Of a stretch of 64,000 nucleotides of DNA, positions 11,617 to 22,923 are shown one piece after another. This DNA is from Pomphorhynchus laevis (lineage: Eukaryota; Acanthocephala; Palaeacanthocephala; Echinorhynchida; Pomphorhynchidae): assembly GCA_012934845.2 (NCBI GenBank), contig WNNJ02000628.1, positions 62,001-126,000 of the forward strand, in the 5' to 3' direction. Each line of letters starts with the position of its first letter. Within the stretch, counting starts at the first letter, position 1. The notes beneath the pieces are model-generated. The model made no database searches. It was not told where the DNA came from and saw nothing but the letters and a program-made list of their open reading frames with translations. The translations under genes were made by a program, and so were the position numbers.

Positions 11617-11702
11617 TGTCATAAGCTTATTTATTTGTCATATCGCATTACGTCATTTTTAATTTGTTTTAGATTGTGGAATAAAACCTCTAACGGTTTA
11701 CA
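11617..11702 (+). repeat. Right LTR remnant of the Gypsy-type element
   Basis: The 86-base partner of 2347-2436, with the same TG start and CA end and the same AATAAA signal. No clear target-site duplication is visible outside the pair. Confidence 0.6.
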
Positions 11703-12430
11703 TCATTATAATAATACTTTCGACAAAAACAGTCGAAAGTAGAGCGTAAAACTCGCAAGCACCTGGATATCGAACGAGTCAAAATCAAATACATCTCGCT
11801 CGTATATTGAGCACTGTTGATGTATAATCCGTACTGTATTTTATCATTAGTTTCTTTGCTATCGTTGCCCTGTATAAATTTTTAATAATAATTTATTTTT
11901 TAAAATTTTTACAAAATATTTTTACAAAAATATTTTCTGTAAAAATAATTTTTTGTAAAATTATTTTGTAATCTACAAAAACAATTTTTACAAAAATAAA
12001 TATGTTTACAAAATCTTTTACAAAAATTTTTACAAAATTTTTTACAGAATTAAATTTTTGTCACTCAAAATAAATTTATTTTTTAAAGGATTCCCTCAAA
12101 TTAGCAATTTAAATGTTGCAATAAAATTCTTTAGTTTCTTACAAATTGCATTGTTGCTTGTATGTTGATCGTTGTGATATCAAACAAGCAGAAACTGAAC
12201 GAGCGAGATCAAATACTATCTTGGTTTTTATTTTTTATAGCATCATTGTAGATTAGATTTCTCTTTGTACTTAATTTAGTTGCCATCTGTTGAAGTATTC
12301 TCTGTGCTTATTGACCAAGGGCATCAGGAGAAGAAAATAATATTGGACTAAAATATTATTGCTCTGTATACATAAAAACAATTTTTTATAAATTTTTTAA
12401 CACAAAGAACATGTCAGAAAATAATAGAAA
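11703..12430. other. AT-rich spacer with TTTTACAAAA low complexity
   Basis: I see no gene here. Bases 11880-12060 are a low-complexity run of TTTTACAAAA-like palindromic words. GAACGAG/TCGCTCG words near 11775 and 12195 face each other loosely. Confidence 0.6.
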
Positions 12431-12479
12431 CAGAACATACAAATGATAGGCGCTGAGATCTACATACGATTATCATCGT

Positions 12480-12600
12480 AGTTCAGTCATTTGTCATCTT
12501 GGTGGACCCTTAATGTCTGTGGCAATCATAATGCCATCAATACTGATTTAGCTATCAATACCGATATATTTGCCCTAAATGAGCGAATGCATTCTACGTA
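12480..12600 (+). pseudogene. Possible LINE endonuclease fragment
   Basis: The plus strand reads roughly TLNVCGNHNAINTDLAINTD followed by IFALNE, which resembles the amino end of a CR1/L2-type LINE endonuclease (LNxRSL…IDILALxET). It is short and degenerate, with no partner domains beside it. Confidence 0.3.
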
Positions 12601-12616
12601 GTCGTAATACTTCGAA

Positions 12617-12838
12617 ATGATAATGTTCATTTATAAAAATAATGTAGGGAATTGTAAGTGTGCAGCTAAATATCCCAAATTAGACAAAATTCTTAAAGAT
12701 TTGGTTACATCATGCAACTTAAAGGGTCTTGTAATCAAGGATAAATACCTTGAAGACAAGGTACTAAATATAACACCCTTATTAGGAATAACGTCGTTTT
12801 TATGTTCAAATGGATTTTTAGATAATTTAAAAAAATGA
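12617..12838 (+). pseudogene. Tigger/pogo-like transposase fragment (CENP-B-type DNA-binding domain)
   Basis: The 73-residue frame contains KYPKLDKILKDLV, a KGLVIKDKYLEDKVLNI stretch and FLCSNGFLDNLKK. This pattern (YPKL…L…G…I…L…KAL…F…SNGWLDxFKKRH) is that of the CENP-B-type helix-turn-helix at the amino end of Tigger/pogo transposases. The reading shifts just after LKK, where NDFVSRVH follows in another frame. No DDD catalytic domain or terminal inverted repeats were found, so only a decayed piece remains. Confidence 0.5.
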
Positions 12839-13107
12839 ATGATTTTGTTTCACGTGTTCACACTCTACTTCTAGAATGCTTCCTTCACATGCCAAAAGTT
12901 TGGCTATTGTTTTAAAGGTGAAACAAGAAAAGTTATAGAATAGTATTATATAAAGGATAAAAATATTATAAATTTCATAAATAAATAAATAAAGACTTTC
13001 TTAACTACACAAAAAAAGAAAAAGAAACATGCAATAAACCAGATCAGACACAACAATAGAAAGTCAGTAGCTCTTCAGTCTTCTAACTCTTTTCTTCTTC
13101 TATGGCC

Positions 13108-15558
13108 TCAGGTCCAGGGGGATCTGAGCCCCCAACCGATCCAACACGCCGCCTTCCGACTGAACCACCCGGGGTCTTTCACCCCCCGAAGAATCCAATC
13201 GGCGCGGACTATGCTGGGTAAACGAGAGACGAGGAGCTTAAGAAACCTTAGCCTTTGCTCTGGGGGACGTCCTCTTGAGAAGAAGACAAGTCCCGAGATA
13301 GCCCAGGTACCCCAAAGGCGCACCTGGGTTTTCCCTTTCAATGACAGATGCTGAGCCCGTTTCAGGGCCCACCTAGCTTTCTTCAGGATACGTTTGAGTC
13401 TATCCAGGTCAGCTTTCGCCGACCAGTTCACCGTAACGGTGAACCCCAGGTATTTTACTCGACTTGTGAAGGTGGGAAGTGGTTCAGAGGCAAATATGGA
13501 GGAGAGCGCAGAGAGTGCTAATCTCTTAAGTTTTTGCTTTGTAGCAGGTGTGCCATGAAAGACGACCACCTGCGATTTAGCTGAGTTTAAAATAAGATTG
13601 GATATGGGTAACTGATCTTTTAATCTTAAAAAGAAACGGCTGATGTCAGAGACTACGTCTTTACACCTGTGTCCAGTGAACAGTGCTGTGGTGTCATCAG
13701 CGTACACCACAAGACGTTGTTCGCGTTTAAATATTTTGAATAGTTTAATAGAGGCAGCAAGATATAAGATAGGAGAAAGTGGGGATCCTTGAGGCACACC
13801 CGTAATAGGGTAGAACTGACGCGCATCTGGGTCGTCTTCATAGTAAAAACGCTTGGTATACAGCAGGATCTCCACTCTGTTCACAATTCTCGCAGGCAAC
13901 CCGAGGGACCTGAGAGAAGAGATCACAAAAGGAATGGAGATGCGGTCAAATGCAGCAGAAAAGTCAAGGAAAACAGCCACAACTAAACGATGGCTATTAT
14001 CCCGACAAAACTGCTCCACCTCACCAACTGCTGAATGGACCGAGCGACCTTTGACGAACCCATGAAAACCTGGAGGGATCAAATTACGCCTACTTAAATA
14101 GTCGCAGATTTTACGCGCAAGCGCTTTTTCGTAAATCGACACGAGGGCATTTTGAATCGAAATGGGTCGCAGATCTTTAGGGCATGAGCAGGATTTTTTC
14201 TTAGTAATAAAAACACGCTTACTAATATTGATGCCTGCTACATCGGATGGGGAGGCTAAAAGCATTGTGACGGCCACCTCTATTCTCTGATCAGCAGTCA
14301 AAAGCTGACAGACCCGAGAGGAAAGTGGAACGACGGATTTGGAGATGCCCGGGAGTGGACCCCAGGAGTTAAGGATATCCGTAACAGATAGATCCCTACT
14401 CCTGAAGTTACACCAAGGCGGGATTGGTTGAGGTGATAGAGTGGCTCCATAGTTGTGTAGGGCCAGTGACTCCTCTAAAACTTTATCAAGGCCTACATTC
14501 CCTATCCAACGCAATGCTCTATCCTTCCAGCAAACAAACTTCTCCTTCTTGAACATCTTCTAAAAGGAAGACTGAGAAGGATTAAGGCGAGCGATACTCG
14601 TCCCATCCCTACTCAGCTGGAACCTGTATCTAGTGCTCCAGTATTCATTCGAGAGGGCCTGTTTGGCGGAAGCAGAGAGATTAGGGAGGTTCAGTAATTT
14701 TGCTAGGACCTTGAGTTTTGTCGGAGTGGGATTGTATATACGACCTTTATAGGTAGTCGATAGAATCGCGGTAGCTTGCGAAAAGAGGTAGGTATTAAAT
14801 TTGGTCAAACTCTCATTTCCTATTAAGGGAAAGAGTTGAATAGCCGCTTGAAAGGGGACCACTCTGATCGGATCAAAGTGAAACCTCCTTCGAAGCAACA
14901 TATCTTCCTCAATCCTCCAACGAATTAGGTCATGAGAGGTGGACAATTGCTGGCGCGACTGCTCCGTGCAGAAGGGTTTTAACAACCACCTCGAGTGAAG
15001 CAGTAAAATGTCGAGGATAGAATTTGTTGATGTGCAATGAAAGGTAGGTGACGGGGGTTTGTGAATAAGATAACCGTTCCTAGCTCTGCGAAGTGCTGCA
15101 TTGATCCAACGACCAGTTCTGTCGTTGAAATCTCCAAGTAACATGTCATAACCGCTGTCAATAATACTATCCAGGAGGTCACGGTTCTTGTGAATTTCCC
15201 CTGGACGGATGTAGACATTGGCTAGACTTATGCGTTTACCGTTCTTACTGAGTGAAACTACTAAACAAGAAAGGGCTGGACATGAGTAGTTTAATAGGAG
15301 GGAGGACCTTAAGGAGCACTTAACTAAGGTCAAGAGTCCTTGAGATGAAGAGGAGTGAGGTGGGGTTATGTACGGAGTATAGTGGGAACAAATATGCTTT
15401 GGGATAAATCGAGTAATGTCCTGGGGGAGACGGATAGACCGCGTCTCCTGAAGGACTATAACATCTGCATCTCTACCAGATAGAAGTCTAAGGGCGGAAG
15501 CACCTCCTGAGTTCCACTGAAGGATATTCAGTGAAAAAGGCTCACGAGTACTCTGCAT
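13108..15558 (-). pseudogene. LINE-A copy 1 ORF2 (endonuclease-reverse transcriptase) with one stop
   Basis: Codes for an APE-type endonuclease followed by a reverse transcriptase. The endonuclease (first about 230 residues) has LNILQWNSGGASALRLL, IVLQETRS, LANVYIRPG, LLGDFNDRTGRW and STSHDLIRWRI. The reverse transcriptase has CPKDLRPISIQNALVSIYEK, FHGFVKGRSVHSAVGEVEQF, VAVFLDFSAAFDRISIPFV, GVPQGSPLSPILYL and LVVYADDTTALFTG (intact YADD). The only break is a TAG at 14560-14562 where copy 2 has TGG (SSFWK). Otherwise the frame is open from end to end. The absence of other damage implies recent inactivation. Confidence 0.9.
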
Positions 15559-15699
15559 TGTGATGGATTAGTTGGATGGGGGATTGCCTACCTAGACAAA
15601 GCTAGGTGCAGGAAGGTTGCCCTTCCCACCACTAGCCCCCTCCAAGGAAGGTACTTGCCCCTGGGCAGTATCTTCATTTCCCCTATTAGTCTTCTGTTG

Positions 15700-16770
15700 G
15701 ATTAGCTTCCCAATCTTGAGCGTGGGACGGCATGGGCTGAAGCCCCTCTCTTTTTCGACTCCGGAACCGAGGAAACAGGAAGCACAGGATTAGTCACGAT
15801 AACGGTTAGGATAGAGCGTACTAACTCCTCCATCTGCCGAAGAGCATTCGAAGTCTTTAAGTCGATAATCCGTAGAATGTCAGCGTCATCCATACGTGGA
15901 GCTGCAGCGACCGCGAAGGACTTGGCCGGATTGGGCGGTTTCAACAAGAATAATTGTCTATATTCTTTGAATAGAGAGCATTTCCTGCTCCAAGCAGGAT
16001 GGCACCCCCCGCAATTCGAGCAGGAAAGGGGGCCTCGCAGCGATCGGTAGTTGTAAGAGAAGGACAGCTGGTGGAGCTACAGACCCCACACGAAAGGGTC
16101 CCACTGCAGCTGGAGGCCCAGTGTCCCCATTTGTGACACCGGATGCAGTGGGGATCGTTAATTTAATATTAAAACCCATAAAGGGATTCGACGTAGAATT
16201 AGACAAGGATTCAGCAATATTTACGGGAGCATTGCAAAAGCCAACCGGGATAGGGTTCCCGTCCTTACCCCGGATTGATCTCAGATTGGTGACCTTGAAT
16301 TTTGCCATAAAAGAACGTATATCTTCTTCTTCCATTGAACAGGGAAGATTTGAAACTTTTAGCGATGCTAGGATAGGCTTGGCTGAAATTTCACCATATT
16401 CAGCTAAATTGGCGGAGAAGTACTCCATGTAGTTTGCGGCAAGGTCATTCGAGACAAAAGAGATCTTCACCTCCGCAGGGTGTAACCTAACAGAGTTAAA
16501 TAGAACCCTGTTCTGAAACTGTTTGGTGAAGGATCTCAAAAATTTGTTGTAGAGATCGTGTTTTTCAGTCGGTTTCTTAACTTTAATTATCAGCAAATTC
16601 TTTAATTTAGGAATGGGGGGAAGCACCTCCCCATCACCTGATACCATAGAAAAATTACTAACCTTGTTACTTGGATCTGTAGTTAGATTTACCTTTAATT
16701 TGTCTTTTTTTGTAGGATTATCGTTGATTTTTGAATGATTTTTGCTGCTATCGTTTGATAGCTCCGACAT
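15700..16770 (-). pseudogene. LINE-A copy 1 ORF1 (nucleic-acid-binding protein)
   Basis: The amino part (15958-16770) contains a lysine-rich leader and an RRM-like region (LPPIPKLKNLLIIKVKKPTE, RVLFNSVRLHP, LKVSNLPCSMEEEDIRSFM). The zinc-knuckle region follows near 16010-16150, with CHKWGHWASSC visible in a neighbouring frame, so a frameshift lies near 16140. The tail (15702-15947) is again in another frame. ORF1 proteins of I/Jockey-type LINEs coat the RNA and chaperone its copying. The family assignment rests on the RRM plus CCHC layout. Confidence 0.7.
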
Positions 16771-16865
16771 TACTTGTACACTGAAAAATACTCAAGTTAG
16801 AAAGCGTATGTGTAAAAAATTTCGATCAGGTTCCGATGTATTTTGAGGTATTTTGTACGCGAGCA

Positions 16866-17945
16866 TGAACTCTTAGTTATAGATTGTTTTGCGGCACATT
16901 TGAAACTTAACAAAAAAATTGAGAAACAAAACGTGCTTATTTATTTTGTACCAAAAAGTATGATTCCTCTTTTGGAGATGTAAGATGTTTCGATTAATAT
17001 ATCTTTTCATCAATTCTATGATAATAAGGTCAATGAGTTGGTGGAAACATCGAACCAAATCAGATAATCCTAAATGAGCATCGTATAAGTTTATCACTGA
17101 TGTTTTCTATGAAATTCGTTGAAAAACCATTGACAAAGAAATGATATATAAAAGCTTTCGTATATGTGGAATATCGGAGGAAATTTTAGATGTGGACAGA
17201 CTTCGCTACTTTTGAAGAATCTTTTCATTGATGAGTCTGCTAGTCAATATCTCTCAAGATCTTGAGATCTTTTTAGGAGACGAAGGGAACAGTTCTTCAA
17301 AATAATTTCATTTATGCTTTGTGATCGTTATGACCAATATTCAATAGAACGTGAGATGGTCGTACAAAACATTATTAACGATACAGAGGCCAACGATTTG
17401 CACGATGAAATTTACAAAGAAGGCATAAACCAAAATGGAGCACCTGCTTTAGTATTTGGAGGTCTTCATTACATCTAAACTATTAAACATTAGTATCTTT
17501 ATTACTCTCCTGATGATATTAATACATGGCAAACATACAATACAAGATATCATGATGTCGTTAATGCACTTTACTGCATTTTCAAATACAAATCCTAATT
17601 TTATCTATTAAAAACTAAACTTTAATCAAAAGCGTTGTTGATCGATAGTTTCGTTAATAGTGTTCTATGCTTTTCTCTTGATTTTTGAAGACATTTGCGG
17701 CTAATAACTTAATTATAATAATATTTTTTAAGAAAGAAATTTATTTTTCTCTTTTCGCCTTTCAGCTGGGAAAAATAATTGGCAAAATTGTTTACAGAGG
17801 AGGAAAAAAGAAAATAAAGTAATGTCAATTATCTATGTATCAGCAAACTTTACTCTCACCGTCGAAAGTCAGCCTAGACTGGTAAAGTTATTAAGGTTAT
17901 TCTTAAGTTATCGATCTCCGCAAGCGATCTCTGCAACATAACGGA
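16866..17945. other. Spacer with unassigned coding-like remnant
   Basis: There is no recognised gene. Around 17330-17475 the plus strand reads RYDQYSIEREMVVQNIINDT then EANDLHDEIYKEGINQNGA, which looks like decayed coding sequence, but I do not know the family. The rest is AT-rich. Confidence 0.4.
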
Positions 17946-17959
17946 ACATTTGAAAATTC

Positions 17960-18345
17960 AAAAGAACATATTAGTTCAGAGAGGGTACTTCATAGAGCTA
18001 CCAAGCTAGCACCGCAACTGAAATTTTTGTCTTACCCTGATAGATTAAAAGCACTTAGACTTGAGACTGTCACGTGGACCCGCCGATACATCGATATGAG
18101 TATGGTCTGGCAAATTCTTAATGATTTGGATCATCCACTTCGAGATTGTCTTCATTTGCGCTTATCCAATATCCTCCGAGGCCATGGTTTAACCCTGCGA
18201 CGTGAAAGGATAAGAAAATCACGAGCTGTCCAATTTGATCAACGAGTTGTATCTCTGTGGAATAGGCTTGGAGTGTCAACAGTGTGCAGTAGCAATATCA
18301 ACTAATTCAAAAAGAAATTACGGATGGAGGATGCCATGGGGAAAG
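17960..18345 (+). pseudogene. CR1/L2-type LINE carboxyl-terminal fragment
   Basis: The frame from 18027 reads MSYPDRLKALRLETVTWTRR, followed by RGHGLTLRRERIRKSRAVQF and QRVVSLWNRLGV. This is the classic tail of CR1/RTE-like LINE proteins (LSYxERLxxLGLxTLxxRR … RGHxxKL … FSxRVVxxWNxLP). The residues just before it (RVHRATKLAPQLKF) fit the same family. A stop at 18303 ends the frame a little before the usual FKxxLD end. No catalytic domain is nearby, so it is an isolated piece. Confidence 0.7.
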
Positions 18346-18494
18346 CTGCTTTTCCGTATTTGTGATACTTTTATTATATTTTCTTTTTTTTCTGCAATGA
18401 ACCAGCCAATTAAGCCATGCTTTTATGTGCTGTTGAAACATTAATAATAATAATTTTTTAAAGAAAGAAAATTTATTATTACAAAATCGAAGAG

Positions 18495-18630
18495 TTTAAA
18501 TGTCATGCTTCCGTAAACGGTGTTGCCGGAAATGAACGGCTAGATCTAGGAGCCCGAAGCGAGGCCGAGCATGAACGCATGATTGAGAAGGCAATACGTC
18601 TCTTCAAGCGAATGAGATTATCCGCGTAAT
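18495..18630 (+). pseudogene. Possible LINE RNase H-like fragment
   Basis: The plus strand reads HASVNGVAGNERLDLGARSE followed by AEHERMIEKA, resembling the final RNase H motif of LINEs and LTR elements (WVPxHxGIxGNExADxxAR). It is short and stops at 18629. A 21-base word, GTAATACTGTGGATGTGCCT plus flanks, is directly repeated just after it (about 18626-18668). Confidence 0.4.
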
Positions 18631-18751
18631 ACTGTGGATGTGCCTCGTAATACTGTGGATGTGCCTATTATTATTTTTTATTATTATTATTTTACAATCT
18701 CTGGGTTACCCGCAAATGGGCCCGTAAATGAGAATTCAGTTCAGTTTGGGT

Positions 18752-19309
18752 TCAAAATTCTGGACGTCCGATTGCAGATCGCGTTCCTCTGATGCATCGC
18801 GATGTCATTTTTGCAAGTAATAGGCCTAGACGCGTTCTAAGCTTTGTAAGCTCGTCGGGGTATCTGCTTGCTCGCTTATTTGCCAATTTAGATGCAATCC
18901 GTCTTAAAAGTTGTGTGGCATTGTCACCGCTTCCACCTGAGAATGAGAAGACGGCGGGTACAAGAGACCCCCGCTCGAACTCTGTTATTCTTTCGAGATA
19001 TTTACTGCGCTTTCGCTGTTGGTGGTACTTATAGCAGGACTCTGGTGTCTTGGAGGAGTTGGACTGAGCGAAAGCGTTAAACACGCAAATGTCGAAGAAA
19101 GTTCGCTCACTCCTATCACCAAACAACCCTGAGCATGCAATGTCGAGCCTAGCATCACGGTCTTTTGTCGTTGAGCCGTTTCTAAAGTCAAAGTTTGGCG
19201 GGACTGGTGTAAGCAGCGGCTCGACTTGTACGTTATACGATGTTTCTGTTAGCTGATGGGCAATAAAATCGCGCACGGCATCGTGTCGCATCGACGGAAG
19301 ATGCGACAT
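18752..19309 (-). CDS. Restriction-like nuclease-type ORF of mobile-element origin
   Basis: An open frame of 185 residues, MSHLPSMRHDAVRDFIAHQL at its start. It has ARLDIACSGLFG and RTFFDICVFNAFAQSNSS, then CYKYHQQRKRSKYLERITEF and PAVFSFSGGSGDNATQLLRR. From memory this layout matches a family widespread in invertebrate and cnidarian genomes and linked to reverse-transcriptase genes. The spaced D…D-x-V pattern and following E/K residues suggest a PD-(D/E)XK-type fold, which is inference. The frame is intact, richer in GC than its surroundings, and flanked on both sides by (TTA)n-like runs (about 18665-18700 and 19314-19330), so it may be a separately inserted cassette. Confidence 0.5.
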   Translation of the reverse strand: MSHLPSMRHDAVRDFIAHQLTETSYNVQVEPLLTPVPPNFDFRNGSTTKDRDARLDIACSGLFGDRSERTFFDICVFNAFAQSNSSKTPESCYKYHQQRKRSKYLERITEFERGSLVPAVFSFSGGSGDNATQLLRRIASKLANKRASRYPDELTKLRTRLGLLLAKMTSRCIRGTRSAIGRPEF

Positions 19310-19330
19310 CGCCTATTATTAATAATAATA

Positions 19331-20425
19331 AGACATGCGATAGGGCGTCGCAACAATCCCCATATAAAATACAAATGTACCCATCTCCACTTTTATAACA
19401 TGCTACTCGAATTGAGCAAAATTTATCGTTGTATATGAACCAACGCGCGCCAAATATCGCTATTTTGACATATGATCAAGTCATCCAAATAGAATGTGTA
19501 TAGCTGGGGTGGCGAAACTCCCTGAATCTAGTCGTTCAAACTTCTCTAGAAATATTAATTGATTCGCAGTATACGTCGGAGTATATTGTAAGTGTAATAA
19601 ATTGCGTAACTATGTAGATAATGAATCTAACTTCGCTAAGCACGCCACTATGGTCAAAGAGGAGCGTTATGATATACCCACAACGTGTTTTATGAATCTC
19701 GATTTTGCAGCGATCAAGTTGGGCAAAATTATTTTGGGTCAAATCCGGTCAAAGAACTGCTAATGCATAGGACACATTAGGAAAGTATGGTGCAGAAATA
19801 CCTGATAGCTCCATCGAATGTGATATTCTTGAGATTTGGGATCGATACAGCTCAGGCGGCGACCTTGTAACATTTATGATCTAGGTGATCCGTAAGCAAC
19901 CAACGTGATGACAAGACTACAACTAAATAGTAGTATTAATTGCAGAACTCTAAAGGTTTAGAATTAATAAAGAAAGTCAGCTCATTCAAGACGACCACCT
20001 CAACGGAACTTGACAACTTTTGGTTTTCTTTGTATTGATAGAGAGACAATTGTTTCGGCAAAAACAAGCTATTGCAACCAACGCCTGTTGAAAACTCTAA
20101 TGACGTTTAAACTTAGACTACATAATCGGCGTGCAATACAAGGGAAATACCTAAAGCATGTGAACGTAGATGCGCTGATAAATCAAGAATGTAAAATGAA
20201 AGCAAAACCGGGATTAACAGGTCGCCTTGCATAACCCACAATTCACTTTAAAGGAAACTGAAAATTCGAGATTGTCGAAGACTTATAGTATTAGATCAAC
20301 AAGGGAAGTAATGATAAATTTAAATAATAAAAATATTTTTTGTGCTATTTAAAAAAATACTTTTAATGAAATAATAAATTTTAGTATTTGCAATAATAAT
20401 TTTATAATAAATAATAATTTTAATT
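19331..20425. other. Spacer without a recognised gene
   Basis: AT-rich sequence. An open stretch of 74 residues at 20010-20234 (plus) has no motif I know. I see no clear splice pattern or element ends. Confidence 0.5.
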
Positions 20426-20429
20426 TTTT

Positions 20430-22140
20430 CGATTGTTTGAATATTTTAGATGAGACGTTTTTGACAAATTTTACAAATAAATTAAAAGAATTAAATTCTC
20501 TATTAATTTTAAATAATGCAATTTTTAGTAATGCAAATAAATTTTTAACTACTAAACGACCGCCCAACATCAAGTACACTCCTAAAGCTTTTCATTTGAA
20601 ACGTATTCTCTGGGGTTTACGAACAAATGCGAATCCTTCGTCTCAGAGAATCGCTCTCTGAGATAATCGGACAATCGCTCTCAGACAATCGCTGTCTTAC
20701 AAGAATTTTTCAAAGGAATGGTGGCAAACCATTAGGCGAACCACCTTCCGTTCTTGGAGAGCAGCGGCTTCTAAGTGGATATCCTCTAAGGGTTTTGGGA
20801 ATATACTTTATGAAATGAAAATGAAACACCTAGCCAATGTTGAAGGATGGACAGAGAGGAAAATGATGAAGATCCGTATGGAACTCTTGTTTTCGACCAT
20901 CGACAATTCGCAAGAGGACATCACTATCGAGGACATTTTGAGTGCGTGGCCAGTCGTGCCAAAGACTTCGTCTAATGGGTCTTCGGCATGTGCTGCTGCG
21001 ACTAAATTGATCGTCGATAGGGTTCGGACGGATATTGCTGCCAAGATGCTAGGAGTACCTTTAGCATCTTGGTGTGATATTGCGGTCTGAAAAGTGGTGT
21101 TTCTTGCGAAGGGAAGATGGGTGTCGAGTGCTAAAGACACAAGACCCATAACAATATCTAATAATATTGTTATGGTGTATGAGATAACTCTTGCGAGGAA
21201 CCTTTCCCGATTCTACGAAGATCGTGATATGTTGGGAGACCACATTCACGGATTTCGTAGAGGAAGGGGAACTGTTAAGGCAGTAAGGTCCATGCAGAGT
21301 TTTCTCACCAGCGATAGACGACCTGCAGTCCTCTATTCGCTGGATGTGTCGGCGGCCTTCGACAACTTGGGACATGATGCAATAGTTACAACGTTAACCA
21401 GTGATGGTATACCGAGTAATTTGTTGCATCGTGTCCTGGGTATATTAAAAGCAAGAACTTTCTACTTGGATGATGACGGGGGTAAGTACTATCATCTCAA
21501 CAAAGGACTTCCCCAGGGCTCACCTCTGTCTCCTATCATTTATATGATAGTGACGAGGGGAGTTCTGGAGGGTGTTTTGGATAGGAACACCCACGCCATC
21601 ATTTATGCGGACGACATCTCGATCGCATTTAAGAGAAATACTCTGTCGGATGCAAGGTTTGAAGGGCGAATGAAGTCTGTAATGGACATTGCTGCTCATC
21701 GCTTAGCGAAGTTTGGCTAGTCTTTAAACCCAACGAAGAGCAATTTTGTTCATTACAGATATCGGCGTCTTGGAAAGCACACTCATCTCCTCGATTCTCT
21801 TCCAGGGAATCGAAAGCGTCGGGTGCGCATTCTGGGATCTGTTTTCGAACCCCGTTTGCATCCTAGGTCAGATATGGCCAGGTGTTTCAAATTAGTTAGA
21901 AAAGGGCTACGTATGTTTGAAAGAGCGAGACGATTAAATGCCGGTTTGGGTAGATGTGTAATTGTGCTCAATGCGTTTGTATTGAGCGGATTGTACTTCT
22001 ACTCAAACAATCGCCCTCCAGAACAACGATATCTATTTTTAAAACGATTATTAATTTTAATAAATAAATTTTTTATGAATGAAATTGAAATTAAAAATAA
22101 ATTAATTAAAAAATATGTTTTATTTTACAATTTTAAAATC
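20430..22140 (+). mobile_element. LINE-C, diverged relative of LINE-A
   Basis: A plus-strand LINE fragment whose protein aligns with LINE-A ORF2 from the linker to beyond the reverse transcriptase. Shared landmarks are DILSAWPVVP (LINE-A DILNAWGPLP), DTRPITISNNIVMVYE (DLRPISIQN…YE), HGFRRGRGTVKAV, YSLDVSAAFDNLGHDAIV, GLPQGSPLSPIIY and AIIYADDISIAF. A later NNRPPEQRYLFLKRLL matches LINE-A GRPPEQRLRFLKLL. The endonuclease is missing apart from a possible linker at 20430-20620. It has a few stops (near 21090 and 21718) and is inactive. Its 3' part runs into AT-rich DNA near 22070. Confidence 0.8.
21094..21720 (+). pseudogene. LINE-C reverse transcriptase palm region
   Basis: A 208-residue open stretch with motif A (LYSLDVSAAFDNLGHDA), motif B (NKGLPQGSPLSPIIYMIV) and motif C (AIIYADDISIAF). 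The catalytic aspartates are all present. The frame is preceded by TGA at 21090, just after a matching frame from 20815, and ends at TAG 21718, after which homology continues from 21823. It is the most complete part of LINE-C. Confidence 0.8.
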
Positions 22141-22144
22141 AAAT

Positions 22145-22757
22145 GTTTTGAATAATTTTTTGTTTATCTTTTTTGAAATTTGTTTGATTATTTTTCTAAA
22201 TTTGGATGTATATATTAATTTTATATTGCGCTTGCCTGCAAGTGCTTGTCAGAGAAATTAGAGAAATTAAGAAAAGTATAATTAAATGTATTATATCTTC
22301 ATTTTTTTGTCATTGTTCAAATAATTTTAAGATAATGTTACAAAATATTTTTTATTTTATTGGTAATATCAATTTTATCCAAATTTTGTATTTATGATGA
22401 TTTTGAATTTTTATTTTTTAGAATTGAATTTTAGCAGTTTATCATTTTGAATTTTTGTTTAAAATTCTTATCCTCGACATCCAACCAAAGAAATCTCAAT
22501 CGAAACCTGCAAAAAGAAAAAAGAAAGGAAACTCGATTGGCGCTCCATACTTGGCTGGGGTCGAAAAAGTCAAAAAAAAACGAAAATATATATGAATTTT
22601 GTGTTTTTTACTTTAATAAATCATTATTTTTTTACAAGTTTTCAGTTTTCAGTATTTTTTTTCAAAAGCGTTCAAGTTTCTTACTGCTGATCGTTACTGT
22701 TGCAAAGTTTTTGCTTATACAAAATAAGTTAATAGAGCTTTAAAGCTTTGTCTACAA
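22145..22757. other. AT-rich spacer with a short LINE-like remnant
   Basis: Mostly AT-rich. Around 22480-22580 the plus strand reads SIETCKKKKERKLDWRSILG, possibly a remnant of another LINE-C tail. No gene is supported. Confidence 0.4.
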
Positions 22758-22770
22758 ACAAGTACTTGCA
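22758..22770. repeat. Left target-site duplication of LINE-A copy 2
   Basis: ACAAGTACTTGCA, identical to 26680-26692 on the other side of the element. Confidence 0.8.
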
Positions 22771-22923
22771 GTTATATAGAACTTTATATAATAATAAGAC
22801 TTTATTAATAAAAATACATAAATGGAAGTGTCGTTTAACAAGAAGTCCGTTAGAAAAAAAATAAACAGTCAGTCAACAGAAAAAATAGGTCAACAATTTC
22901 TTTGTCTTCTTCCTATTAAGGCC

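Larger units (their letters stand above)
2347..11702 (+). mobile_element. Gypsy-type LTR retrotransposon, fossil, with two nested LINEs
   Basis: An old LTR element in the usual Gypsy order on the plus strand. It has a gag region with paired CCHC zinc knuckles (about 2456-3345), protease (about 5560-5980), reverse transcriptase (about 6000-6480), RNase H region (about 9690-10430) and an integrase-like region (about 10430-11600). Short direct repeats that start with TG, end with CA and contain AATAAA mark its ends (2347-2436 and 11617-11702); they are about 94% alike by eye. Two LINE-D copies are inserted, at about 3345-5516 and 6478-9690. The element is clearly broken, with many interruptions beside the two insertions. 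Without them it would span about 4 kb. The LTR divergence and the nested LINEs suggest an old insertion. Confidence 0.8.
12955..16865 (-). mobile_element. LINE-A copy 1, near full-length two-ORF LINE
   Basis: A non-LTR element on the minus strand with ORF1 (about 15700-16770) and ORF2 (13108-15558), a 3' UTR of about 150 bases and an AT-rich (TTTA)n tail near 12985. It matches LINE-A copy 2 (22771-26679) closely along ORF2, and the ORF2 span is exactly the same length (2451 bases). It carries one nonsense change in ORF2 and frame damage in ORF1. The ends are approximate because I found no clear target duplication. Confidence 0.85.

Noticed and set aside
16121-16432. 103-residue plus-strand ORF
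   Set aside because: Antisense shadow of LINE-A copy 1 ORF1.
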